A stretch of DNA of 64,000 bases, taken from the NCBI RefSeq assembly GCF_954871325.1, contig NC_088777.1, positions 41,145,366 to 41,209,365 on the forward strand, written 5' to 3'. Positions 1-10,740 of the stretch are shown piece after piece. This DNA comes from Gordionus sp. m RMFG-2023 (lineage: Eukaryota > Nematomorpha > Gordioida > Chordodea > Parachordodidae). The translations under genes and the position numbers were made by a program. How positions within the stretch are numbered: the stretch's first letter is position 1; the number at the start of each line of letters is the position of its first letter. Under the pieces are notes generated by a model. That model was not told the DNA's origin. It worked only from the letters and a program-made list of their open reading frames with translations, and ran no database searches.

Positions 1-735
1 TATGGGGCAATGTTTTGTCAATTAACAATTTATTTCTTACATCTATTTTATAAAAAATTAATAAATCCAACCTATTTTCTTTAATATTTCTTTGGTTTAT
101 ATTTTTATTAGATTATTAGGACTAAATTATAATTAATGATTTTTAAAAATTAAAAAATTATAAAAACTGGAATAAATCGCTAAGGACCGATATAAATTCC
201 TCAAAATAATCGGAATGGAATTAAGTAAAACTAATGGAACTGAATAATTATACTTATCGGTTAAACTTTCTGGTTATTACTTAAAAAACGATAGGGCCAG
301 CTTTCAAAAGTGGTGTAATTGAGATGAATATGTAGTTATTCGAAATTTCGTGATATTTAGTAATTAAATCTGCTTTTCAAATATCGAGGGTTTGGTTTGA
401 GGAAGCCAATGGTTGATACATCAATCCGAAAAGATCGGGCCTAGAATAAGAGATATTTCAAATTCAGCTCTCGTAGCAAGATCGAGTTATCCACGGTGTC
501 TAATGATTCGACTGTTATAAAACCGTCAATGAAGGTTGTCCATTCCCTCGATTAGCAAGCTGCAATCTAAGCAGGTAAATAATGGTTATTAAGCAGTTTA
601 AACGGGTACCAATGAAAATAACTTGGATGTGCTCATTTTGGTTTAATTTTAAATGTAATTTGTTCGTTTAAATGACTTGAAGAAACTCGTATCTCGGGCT
701 GGTTTAATAGGTATTCAATGACCTATCTAATAATG

Positions 736-876
736 TTCAATTCTTTTGAACAAATAGAATAATTTACTACTAATATTTGTGCGAATAGTAATATATACCA
801 TTAATATATATACGAATATAAAATATACTATTCTTGATATATAATTACGCACAGCAATTTGTTCAAAAGAATTGAA
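736..876. repeat. Inverted repeat / hairpin, MITE-like
   Basis: A perfect 20-nt inverted repeat (left arm 736-755, right arm 857-876) encloses about 100 nt of very AT-rich sequence that is itself partly palindromic. The whole 141-bp unit could fold into a long hairpin. No coding content is seen. It looks like a tiny non-autonomous DNA element, but I saw no second copy in the window, so the class is open. Confidence 0.55.
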
Positions 877-2455
877 TAGGAATTACTCGATCGTTTTTAA
901 ATAGGCCCACCAAATTGAATAAAGAACAATCAGTTTTGATATCTGGATAAGAATTTTTAGAAACTGATTGCAATTTAATGCCTATCCTAAACCTTCCGTT
1001 TAAATTGAGTAAGGTTGGTTTTAATCCGAATCTTTCTCTAAATGATGGTTTTCTCAAGAAAAAAATAAAGTTATAAAAATGACAATTGGTTATGCTTTAG
1101 CTTAATAGACTACTGAAAATGGAAGTTCTCAGGAAGAAATCGGAGGGTGATAAATGCATGAACCTTTTTTCTATGGAGTGAGCAGAGGTTTTAAGTGGGC
1201 GAGATTTTAATCTACTCGCCTGTCACCATACTTATTGAAAAATTTTTTTAACCCGCCCATTTATGATTTTCAAAAATATTTGCTTTCAGTCATTTTTGAT
1301 TATCACATTCCCGCCCATGTGTTTTCAAAAAATTTGCTCGTTTGCACGCTATTTCATATTTCATTATGATAAACATTATTTTAATTCTCTAGCTATATTG
1401 TCTTTATTTATTTTAAAAATCTTAACAAATCATTAACTTTAGATATTTAAATCTAACTATGGTACAACAAAATATAATTTTCTTTTGTTATTAATATGTG
1501 AGAATAGCCGCTTAGCCTACTTTGAATAACTATTAACAACGCTAATACCAATTCAAAGTGCAAACAAGAAAACCAAGAGTAAAAAAATGCTTATAATTTA
1601 TAACACACTATTAATTATAATGGTACTCCTTTATATATTTTAAAAAGAATAATTTTAATTATTACTCTACTGAAAATTATCAAAAAATTGATGATGTAAG
1701 AGTTATTTTTTGGAACATGTATAAAATTAAAGTTCTCTATTTACAAATGCTACATTATTATAGTATATTGTGTTTGGCATGAATTTAAGTTTGTTAATAG
1801 AATGTCTACCTCTTGTAAATTACATTAAAAGAGATAACAAAAAATTATTTAGAAATTAGTTTTATATGTAAAATAATCACTATTATGTACTTATATATAT
1901 AGATTTGGTCGTGTCGCAATATTATTGCATTATAATAGTTGTATAAAAAAAGAATTAAATTATTTTTTGCTGCAATATATTTTGCCCTATATCATTTAAA
2001 AATTTAATTGATAAAGTCCCAATAAATTTATCTTACCCATAATCTTTCTCCCTTAAATGTCTACCCCCTGAAATAAACTGCACTCCCCACTACTCATGTA
2101 GAGGCTGCCCACCCATTAATCAAAGATTTTTTGATGAAACATTTTCAGTAGTTGTTCATTTTCACATATATAAAAACTAAATTTTTGATATTTCGATTGG
2201 TATTAAAATAATTATATTTTCATTTAGGATATATGTTTGTTAAGATTAAGATTTGAAAATGTAACATTATGAATGCTATAAAATCAAAGTAGCGTTGATA
2301 CAAAGAAAACCTGTCAACTACAGTATCATTTGTATAATAACACCATAATTTAACAGCGCTGCATATTAAATTTTTTTTTTCAATATAGCTATTGGTTGCC
2401 CGGTTTTGGTTTAGTATCACCCAAAATAATAAATCTCAGCATTTTACATTCACGC
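877..2455. other. Non-genic flank, possible degraded DNA element
   Basis: No reading frame here resembles a known protein. A 12-nt inverted pair (CTACTGAAAATG at 1,110-1,121 and its complement at 2,140-2,151) brackets about 1 kb that is somewhat richer in G/C than its surroundings (GC-rich patches near 1,180-1,330 and 2,040-2,120). That would fit an old DNA transposon, but I saw no convincing target duplication or transposase. Confidence 0.25.
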
Positions 2456-3010
2456 ATGAAGAAAAAAGATGCATGCTTTTCAAAATATCCTGACCAACAA
2501 TCCTTTCTCGGTGATAGAAAATTTCATAGATTTATATAATGTTTTTTTATAGAAAAATGTCCCATAGGAGAAAAAATGATTAAAAAAATGGGGTGGGAAG
2601 CAGGTAAAGGACTTGGAATTAACAATAAAGGTATAACTGAATGCCTAAAAGTTAGAGTCATAAAGGAGAAAAAAGGTTTATGGTATACCTAATTAGATTT
2701 TTATTTTTTAAATAGGGATTGGATTTAAAGAAAATAATACTAATTTTTTTAATATTCATAATAATGATTTTGAAAATATTCTAAACAATCTGAATGAAAG
2801 TTCTAAAATCATGATACAAGATTTAAAGTCAGAAAAGGTTGAAACAAAAAAATCAATCATATTAATTAAAAATCGTCATAGGTTTTGTAATTATATTAAT
2901 ATCTATATATATTTTATTATAGATATAATAAATATACCAAAAACAAAGATGTTACTAAATACACAGATGCTGATCTGCTAGGCATTACTGGTATTTCTCA
3001 AACAGACTAA
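2456..3010 (+). CDS. PINX1: PINX1-like G-patch protein (four exons)
   Basis: Exons: 2,456-2,510 (start exon, least certain), 2,553-2,675, 2,716-2,881 and 2,923-3,010 (TAA stop). Introns are 40-42 nt, GT-AG, with consistent phases, giving about 143 residues. Exon 2 encodes a G-patch core (KMGWEAGKGLG). Exon 3 continues with NNTNFFNIHNNDFENIL, which lines up without gaps against PINX1 NNEDNWIAHQDDFNQLL. Exons 3-4 give KNRHRYNKYTKNKDV, matching PINX1 KNRVHYMKFTKGKDL. In other animals and yeast PINX1/Gxr1 works in rRNA processing as an activator of the helicase Prp43/DHX15 and can bind telomerase. This copy ends soon after the KFTKGKDL-like block, so the long basic tail of human PINX1 is absent. 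The usual N-terminal KW..DP.NT.W motif is not visible, so an upstream start exon may have been missed. It is convergent with the dynein gene. Confidence 0.75.
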
Positions 3011-3649
3011 CTTTCTGTTGTATTATTTAATTCATAAAATTACAATAATTTTAGAATATATGATGATACAATATATAGAATTCAGTATGTATTTTTCAAA
3101 ATATATCTTTTTTTTATAATGGAAAAAATTCTGACTTATACTGGTACCATTTTATATTACTACTAATACCCCAATGCTACACAGCTTATTTATATAAAAA
3201 ACTGATATAAATAATAAAAACTAAATTTTGTTTGAATTCATCAATTTTCATTATTTTTTTATTTAATAAAATTATGATGCAAATAAATGTAAATTATTAA
3301 TTTGAGATTTTTTTTTCTTTATTTAGTTGTTTCTTTTTTTTTAGAATAGGGCAGTGACAAAAAATATAAATAATATAATAAATGGGCACAAACTGTCCCT
3401 TTCCAGGAAGGTGGCAACTTTTTAAGTTAATATATAAAAATGTCTTAATTATTAAAGATGCAGGTCCAAAATTCTATATCATATGTGCTCTTATTTAAAT
3501 TCGACCTAAAAATATATATTTACTAGTAGATAGCCCGTCAAAAATGATGGATGAGAATTTTCTTCTATTTTTATACTAGTTGTTACCTGTTATTTGAAAA
3601 TAATATCCAATTTTAATTCTTTTTACCCCCTCCCCCCTTCAGGCCAGGT

Positions 3650-4730
3650 TCAATCATTAAAACTAAGTGTATATAGTATATACTATGGTTTGAGTAAAAA
3701 TAAATTTTAAGCTTTTACTTGATAATACCAATATTATTTTTTAAATATTGCTGATCACTTATACCTAATATTTATTATTAAAAAAAAATTCCCAGGCAAA
3801 GTACAAAGCCATAATAATTTTGGAAAAATTCTTCCAAGCCCAATGAAAGATCATAATAATTTTGGTAGTTGAGAACTGAAATAAAATATTTAAATAATCA
3901 TAATGAATTTAAAAATAAAATCAAAATCAGATTTTCATGGCCTTGGTTTTATCAGGCCAAGCCCAGGCCTGCAAAATAACTTGTTTTAGGCCAATTTCTT
4001 ACCCATAGTTAATAATTAAAAAATTATCAAGTGTCCAAGCTCATAATAATTTTGACAAATTTTCCCCAAGCCCAGCCCAATATAATTTATTAAAATATTT
4101 TCCAAGCACAGCCCAGCTCATAATAATTGTATAAAAAATTTTCTCAAGCCTGGCCAACCCATAGTAATTTTCAAAATTTTTTCCCAAACTTGGAGATAGG
4201 TAAATCTCTAAAAACCATATCTATTTTTTATTCTATTTTAACCCAGCTCACCCCTACCTCAGACCAAGGCCAACCCATTTAGACTAAGAGTGTAACTATT
4301 TTTTTGAATAAAAATATATTTAAATTAGCTTTTACCTGAGGTCCATATAAATATTCTGTGTTAAATATTTCACTTATGCCTAATATTAAAAAAATTCCCA
4401 AGCCAGGTCCACGCACTTGGGAAAATTTTCTCAAACCTGCCAAAGACCATAATAATTTTATGTAGTTGAGAACTGAAATAAAATATATAAAAAGTCACAA
4501 TGCATTTAAAAATACAATCAAAATATGAAAGTTGCATGGGCCTTTGTTTTTGATCAGGCCTGGCCATGTCTTCAAAAGAAATTTTCAGGCCAATTTCTAG
4601 CCATTTAAAATGAAAATATTTTCAGGAATCTAAGACTATATAAATTTTGAAAAATGTTTCCCAAGCTACTTCCAAGTCTATATCAATTGTGAAAAATATT
4701 TTCAAGCCCAGGAAAACCTAGAATAATTTA
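3650..4730. repeat. Tandem duplication, about 621-bp unit
   Basis: Two diverged direct copies, offset by about 621 bp. For example ACTAAG-type sequence at 3,662 recurs at 4,283, and a block starting GTTGAGAACTGAAATAAAAT near 3,868 recurs near 4,460. Within each copy a shorter motif of the form CAAGCCCAGCCCATAATAAT is repeated irregularly (about 3,830, 4,030, 4,075, 4,110, 4,140). GC-rich GGCC/GGCCC stretches of similar style recur at about 8,935-9,010, 59,700-59,770 and 62,350-62,420. No coding content is seen. Confidence 0.6.
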
Positions 4731-5342
4731 TTTTTTCCTTGGATCCAGAAAAATAGTAAGGGGTTTATAAGAATTAAATCTGTCTAATGTGTATATATTT
4801 TTTTGCCATTTTATATCATTGGGAAAATTTTTCAAAATTATCAAGTGAAGAGGAAATATCTGATTTACCTATCATTCTTCTGATTAGCTCCTGGTATTTA
4901 TATGAAATTCATGAATACATATTAAAGTACCATGCTGAAAGTATGTTCATCCTAATTTAAATTTTAAACAAACCATCACCTTTCCAAATGATTTATTACT
5001 TATTTACAAATTATAAAATTAAATTTAAGACATTTATATTAAATTACAATAGAAAAAATAAGATATTCTAAGTTAACAACTAATAGGAGGTTAACTTCAA
5101 TAATAGTCAAATTATATATAAGTAAAACAAAAAGGTTATACATTTAATTACATGCTACAATTATGTAGTTATGAGAAAATATACAAAACTATGGAATGCA
5201 TGTAGAAAGGCCAAATTTTCAGAAAAGATAAGAGATGAAAATATTTACTTATGAATAAAAATTACCCAATTAAAAAGATATATAGTTGTATAAAATTCAA
5301 TGTGAAATGGATCCTTCCTATAGGGTTTCTAATAATGGTTTT

Positions 5343-5930
5343 GCAGGACTTTATTTTTATGTACTTACCATCTAATGAGCTAAGGCAGTTTGGAAATCCA
5401 TGTATCTCAAAATAATCTTGTGCAATTTAAAATGTTTGCTTTTCTAACTCTAAAATAGTTAAAAATTATTTATTAATGTTAAAAATTTACTTTGATTTAA
5501 ACTACTATTTCTGAAAGTAGGACCATCACATCTATATATATAAATTTGTAATTGCTATCAGCTAAACCAAGCAATTGATTTAAAGATTTGGCAAGACTTT
5601 TTATTTTTATGAGCTTACCACCTAATGAGCCAAGGCAGTTTGGAAATCCATGTTTCTCAAAATATTCTTATGCAATCTAAAATGTTTGATTTTCTAACTC
5701 TAAAATAATTAAAAATTATTTATTAATGTTAAAAATTTACATTGATATAAACAATTTCTGAAAGTGCCACCATCACATCTATATATATAAATTTGTAATT
5801 GCTATAAGTTAAACCAAGCATTTGATTTAAAAATTTTGCAGGACATTTTATTTTTTGTGCTTACCATCCAATGAGCCAAGGCAGTTTGGAAATCCATGTT
5901 TCTCATTCTTGTGCAATTTAAAAATATATT
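5343..5930. repeat. Three tandem copies of a 247-248 bp transposase segment
   Basis: Units start at 5,343, 5,591 and 5,838. The first two are complete (248 and 247 bp). The third runs into the Harbinger transposase remnant at 5,865-6,065. On the minus strand each unit carries the end of a transposase exon, encoding GFPNCLGSLDG-like residues, followed directly by a GTAAG splice donor. The amplified segment therefore contains an exon end and its intron. Confidence 0.75.
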
Positions 5931-6065
5931 AATATCTAAATTTAATATCTTCTCACAATGTTCTCTAGTTGGCTGGATATCTTTTAAAGTTTTCCATATT
6001 GCATCACATATCTCTGGATTGATGGTAGTTATGAATTTGAGTATAATCGCCATATTATAACTCAC
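5865..6065 (-). pseudogene. PIF/Harbinger transposase exon remnant
   Basis: The minus strand reads ITTINPEICDAIWKTL and, after a frame change, KHGFPNCLGSLDG. These match the Harbinger (DDE_Tnp_4) transposase block that leads to the first catalytic aspartate in FPNC.GA.DG. A GTAAG donor follows immediately at 5,863-5,864, as in multi-exon Harbinger genes. The first and second parts are now in different frames and no later catalytic exon is visible, so the copy is dead. Its exon end is repeated twice more to the left in the tandem array. Confidence 0.7.
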
Positions 6066-6930
6066 ATGGGAATTACTATTGGCTAAAAATTGCTATGATG
6101 ATTATCATTGGACAAATATTTTTTAAAAGAACACTATTGGTTAAATTCGATTGACGTTTTTTGAGGATTATTATAATAGATTTTTTAAACATTCAATTGT
6201 CTCTAGAAAATGTAACTAATATAATTTATTATAAAAAAAAAGGATATGATGATTTTTATGAAAATAAATTAATAAAAGTGATAAATATAAAATTAAAATT
6301 AAGGAGAGAAAGGTTAAAAATTAAAAGAAAATAATAAAGAGAAACAAGGAAGAAAATAAAGTATAAGGTGGTATGGAAGATTATTCAATAGAAGAAATAA
6401 AACTCAGATATAATCGTTATAGCAAGACTCTGCCATAAAAAGAGAGATTCCTTAAGCTGAGCAGTCTTTTAACAAATTCATCTTAATTTTTCAAAAAAAA
6501 CATTGAACTTTGCTACTGAAAGTGGTAAGAAATGGATATGAATGAGTAAGAAAGAGCTGTATTTGGTGTTTTTCTGGGTTTCTACAAGGACAAGAGCATA
6601 AAGGTTTTTGTTGGATGGTGCATTTGGGTCAGGAAAGCCTGAAGCTGGTTTCTAAACCAAGGAATTGAAGATATTCCATCTAAATATTTCCCATCGGTTC
6701 TACTACCCTAGCAATCTACACTGGTTTCACAATGTCTACATTGGTAAGGTGAATCAATTTCACAGTTGAGGCATAATCCAATAACCATTCATAGCTCATC
6801 TAATAAAAGGAACAATATGGCTTCTAGAAATTCATAACGATAATCATCATGGGGGCTCGATTTAGGTTAAGCAAGGTTACCTTCATTGAATAAAATATTC
6901 TAATCTTTCTATGATAATGAGGAGTGTCAT

Positions 6931-7033
6931 AAATGGTCCATTAAACGTATTTATTTAAAAAATTATAGATAAAAATTTAAATAAATGGTCCATTAAACGT
7001 ATTTATTTAAAAAATATAGATAAAAATTTAAAA
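6931..7033. repeat. Two-copy 52-bp tandem repeat
   Basis: The unit beginning AAATGGTCCATTAAACGTAT at 6,931 is repeated at 6,983 with almost no change, so this is a recent duplication. The rest of 6,066-7,186 is AT-rich sequence in which I see nothing else. Confidence 0.8.
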
Positions 7034-7186
7034 AAAAAATTCCTTCATTTAAAATGTAATGTGAAATTCGAAGAATAATTTCTTAAAGATTTTAAGGAAA
7101 AAATTGCTGATACTTGGATCTTCTTTTAAAATTGTTCATCATAAATCACGATCATCTGACTCAACTTTTTTAAATATCTAAATAAA

Positions 7187-7258
7187 TTATATGTCATATT
7201 GGGATTTGGAATAGATGAGGATTCAGAACCTATCAATTTTAAATCATCTAACCAAAAG
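7187..7258. mobile_element. Degenerate end of the TATGTCGTATTGGGAT MITE family
   Basis: The sequence ATGTCATATTGGGATTTGGA (from 7,191), followed by GGATTCAGAA and ATCAATTTTAAATCAT, is a diverged copy of the terminal inverted repeat of the MITE at 7,418-7,766. Only one end is recognisable. Confidence 0.55.
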
Positions 7259-7417
7259 ACATTTATAAATCACAAACTTTTGAATGAATTAAAATCAATT
7301 TTTGCACAAATTTTAAGCTACTATTAGAACTAGACAAAAATTTCGAAAGTAAATAATGTTCTTTCCTTGATTTTTTTGAATAGAAAAAAAAATTATATTT
7401 AATAAAATTCAAAATAT

Positions 7418-7766
7418 ATATGTCGTATAGGAATTCAGAATCCGCGGGGATTCGGAATCTCTCAATTTCAAATAATTTACTAAGGGCGATCTTTGGATTT
7501 TGATTTTACAGGTATACGAGTATGTATAGAGTATTTTTCAGCCATAGACATTTTAGTATTTTTTAATTTATATAAAAACTCCATATAAAAATTAATATAA
7601 ATTAGAAGTAGTTTTAAAGTTCATGGCAAAATTGTTTGAAATTACAGTTTGGGTACTCTATACATGCTTAAATACAATTCCTGTAAAATCAGTTTTTAAA
7701 ATCCAAAAATCGCCCTTAGTATAAATGATTTAAAATTGAGAGATTTCGAATCCCCATACGACATAT
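7418..7766. mobile_element. MITE (about 350 bp) with long terminal inverted repeats
   Basis: The two ends are inverted copies of each other over roughly 130-150 nt, starting TATGTCGTAT and passing through matched blocks (GGGCGAT, GATTTTACAG, GCATGTATAGAGTAC-like). The centre is a short AT-rich spacer with no coding capacity. The same ends occur at 7,187, 13,972, 16,955-17,353 and 21,361-21,433, and the inner part recurs at 52,062-52,318. The transposase family that moved it cannot be told from this window. Confidence 0.8.
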
Positions 7767-7769
7767 ACA

Positions 7770-8029
7770 ATAAAATAAATTGTTTGTTTTCAAAAACAAA
7801 CAAATATAGCAACCTTAATAATGTTTTGTTTGTTCCGGTAGTCTCAGATACCTGTGGATCATTTGGACCCCTAGCCCTAAAATTATTTAAAACAATAGGG
7901 CAAAGGTTACGCTTAATCACAGGTGATCCAAAAGAAGGCTTCTACCTTCGACAGAGAATATCAACTGAAATCTGCCGTTCTAAGTGCATATCCATACATG
8001 GGTCTATAAGCCCCGTTGATCATACCTAA
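7770..8029 (+). pseudogene. 3' end of a LINE (non-LTR retrotransposon) ORF
   Basis: An open frame encodes NNVLFVPVVSDTCGSFG, then ITGDPKEGFYLRQRIS and ICRSKCISIHGSI, ending in TAA near 8,030. The layout (FVP-V, GSFG, then a terminal RQ.IS...R....I.GS block) is what is found at the C-terminal end of many LINE reverse-transcriptase proteins. Only this tail is present, as expected of a 5'-truncated copy. A second copy of the same family lies on the minus strand at about 8,548-8,765. The MITE at 7,418-7,766 abuts its left end. Confidence 0.55.
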
Positions 8030-8547
8030 TTAAATGTTTAATTATTATTTTATTTAATATAGTTTTTATATAAATTTTATTTTACAAATAATTTACATGT
8101 TATTTTAAATATATAAAATTTTTAAAAAAATAAAAGAAATGCATGATTAAAAAAAAAATATTATCTATTTGTCATTATTTTATTCTGAAATTTGTGTGCT
8201 ATTTCTTTCCATCATTCATTTCATCATAATAGCCTATTTATTTCCATTGTTTTTATTTAATATTTTAATTTATTTTCTAAGAAAAGGAATAAACTATTTT
8301 TGAATATATTCGATTAAGCCAAAAAAATAGAAATAAGGCGTCATAATATTGTATAAAAATATGCTATGAAGAAGATAAAACAAATAACTATAAAAGAAAA
8401 TAAAATTATTAACTTTAAAAAAAATTCAATACAAATACGAACAATATCTAATTAAAAATATATTTAAAAATAAACAAATAAGGATATATTATAAATTATA
8501 TATAAAAATATATATAAAACATTAAAAGAACTAAAATATTAAAAAAG

Positions 8548-8765
8548 ATCAGAAGGTAAATACTTCACTGGGGTCCCCTGTGATCTCTCTCTTTTTTTTC
8601 TATGGTTTTAATAAAATTGAGGGCCTCACTTCCGAACATAACTAAGGTATTGGTAACGATTGGTATGAACAATGTGTTGACGAGGCTGGCATATTTTTTT
8701 TAAGTACTTCTGCCTTTTCGATGGCAAAAAAATGAGAGGTTGGACTTTGCCGCAAAATCCAAGTA
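8548..8765 (-). pseudogene. Second LINE 3'-end remnant, same family
   Basis: The minus strand reads KKYASLVNTLFIPIVTNT and then EKKREITGDPSEVFTF. This lines up with the plus-strand copy at 7,770-8,029 (NKYSNLNNVLFVPVVSDT and ITGDPKEGFYL). It has an in-frame stop before the first block. The two copies face each other about 0.5 kb apart. Confidence 0.55.
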
Positions 8766-9189
8766 TAGTCCCAGGCATATTTGTATTTAATCTTATAATT
8801 TGAAACCGCTTTTTTTAAATTATAGATTTTAGCCTAAAAAAAACAACTTTTTGCATATATTTAATTTAATTTTACTTTTTTAATTATAAAGAAATCCTAT
8901 ACAATTAGAAAATATGTATAAAAATGTTGTGAAAATCCGGCCCAGTAATTGTTTTATCTAATTGCCATGCCTGGCGCAAAATTTTTTTATGTATGAATTG
9001 CCCGGCCCATTTTCATTTATTTAAAAATTTACACAAAAGTGAAAAAAAAATATCCATTTTTTCCTACGATTTATTACATTATTAAATATTTGTGATAGCG
9101 GATATAAAAAATTTTAAAACTTAAGTAATAAAAAATATTTATTTTTCCTAAATTTATTCAATCGATAATGTTTTTAAAAACTACAAAGG

Positions 9190-9745
9190 CCCAGCATTCT
9201 CATCAGAATCAGATCCTTGCATATATCTAATTTTATCTTTAATTATATTATCATAATTCTTATCTCCAGATTTCAAATATAGATTCTATTGTTTACAAAT
9301 AAAAAATCTTGTATATAAATTAATTCATCTATTTTCCTTCCTTTTTTGCCTATATATTATTTACATTTCTCGCATTTATAATTAATCTTCTTTCTTCATT
9401 ATTCAAAAAAATCTAAATATAATTAGTTTAAAAGTTTATTTCCTTAAATCTACTTTGTTTAACTACAACTTTAACCAATAAACCTTTACATGGATTGTTG
9501 CTACCAAGAGATTTGATAGCCTCAGCATCAGATTCCACGCCTATATCTAATTTTATCTTTAATTATATTAAAAAATTATTACCGTCAAAGTTTATATCTC
9601 CAGATTCAACCTCACATACAGCGTCTATTGTTTACAAATAAAATCTTATATATAAATTAATTTTCCTATTTTTTTTCTCTTAATATTTTTGTTTCCATTA
9701 TTTATATCTCATAAACAACAATTAACCTTCTTTTATTATTTACAG
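9190..9745. repeat. Tandem duplication, about 330-bp offset
   Basis: A block at about 9,190-9,410 recurs at about 9,520-9,745. Shared landmarks include ATATCTAATTTTATCTTTAA, TCTATTGTTTACAAATAAAA and TATATAAATTAATT. The copies have diverged by small indels. No protein-like frame is seen. The stretch 8,766-9,189 holds only AT-rich sequence with a GC-rich patch at 8,935-9,010. Confidence 0.65.
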
Positions 9746-10401
9746 TTTGAAATTGAAGCTGTATTATAAATGTACCTTGTCGAACTCCAACTCCTTCTTT
9801 GCTTTCTGTCTAAATTAGCTTCAACATCAATACTGCTTTCAATTCTTTTAACATTAAAAACATTCATCTCAAACTCAATATCTCTTCTTCCTTTATTTAA
9901 TAAAAAATAAATGAGCAAAAGATGCTTTAGTTAAATATACTAAGAATATTAACACAGAAGTTTCGTATACTGGTTTGGATCTTAGAATTTTCTTAGAAAG
10001 AGGTATAGTAATAAAATTTAAAAATAGTACTATAGTTGATTAGTGATTTTGAACTCGGCAACTCAAATCAAAATATTAAATTGTATTAATTTTATTTTCA
10101 ATTAATAAATGACTATATTTATTTAATTAGGATTGTAATAAATTTAAACAATATTAAATTAATTAAGTTTCAACTTTTAATACCTGATTGATATTTAGAC
10201 ATTATGAGTGATATTGATATTCCATTTTAACACTTACAATTGTTAACATAGTATAAATATAATTTATATGTAAATCTACTAATTAAAATAGCACTCATTT
10301 AATAAATTTTTTTATATTGTTTTAAAAATAATATCAAATCTATGTACATAATAGAATTTAAAAAAAAATAGTTCAAGGACAATCAAAACTTTTTATTTCA
10401 T
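9746..10401. other. AT-rich intergenic sequence
   Basis: Low-complexity AT-rich sequence. Short open frames occur but none has recognisable content, and no repeat structure stands out. Confidence 0.5.
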
Positions 10402-10740
10402 TCAGGGTGCTATTTTAAAAAAAATTTCCTTCAGGGGACTATTCAAATTTTTCAGGGAGCTCAAGCTCCCTCCTAGTGACGCTACTATCTTGAATAATAT
10501 CTTTTGTACATATTTTTGTGGATTATTATACGGGTCATTTGTTTTAAATTTTATAGCACGATCCTCAGGGGTAATTTTAGAAACATACCATGCTTGTTTA
10601 ATATTACCTTCAGACACAACTTACAATGAAATTATACCCTGCGTTAATTTTTTTTTATCTAGATTAAAACATTTTGCGTATTCAAGAAGAAAAATACCAG
10701 ATTGTGATCATTTTGCAGGAAAATTACTTTGTTGATTTAT
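10402..10740 (-). other. Unrecognised coding-like stretch with a hAT-type end
   Basis: The minus strand has a frame with ordinary-looking amino acid composition (SEGNIKQAWYVSKITPEDRA and further upstream QSGIFLLEYAKCFNL) broken by a stop near 10,620. I do not recognise it. Just left of it, near 10,456-10,490, the minus strand reads GTAGCGTCACTAGGAGGGAG followed by a perfect GAGCTCAAGCTC-type palindrome. The AGTGGCGTCACTAGG-like form is common at the termini of hAT-class DNA transposons, so this may be a decayed transposon end with part of its gene. Confidence 0.3.

Noticed and set aside
863-1057. 64-codon minus-strand frame near the left edge
   Set aside because: No recognisable motif; it overlaps an AT-rich repeat-like area beside the 736-876 hairpin.
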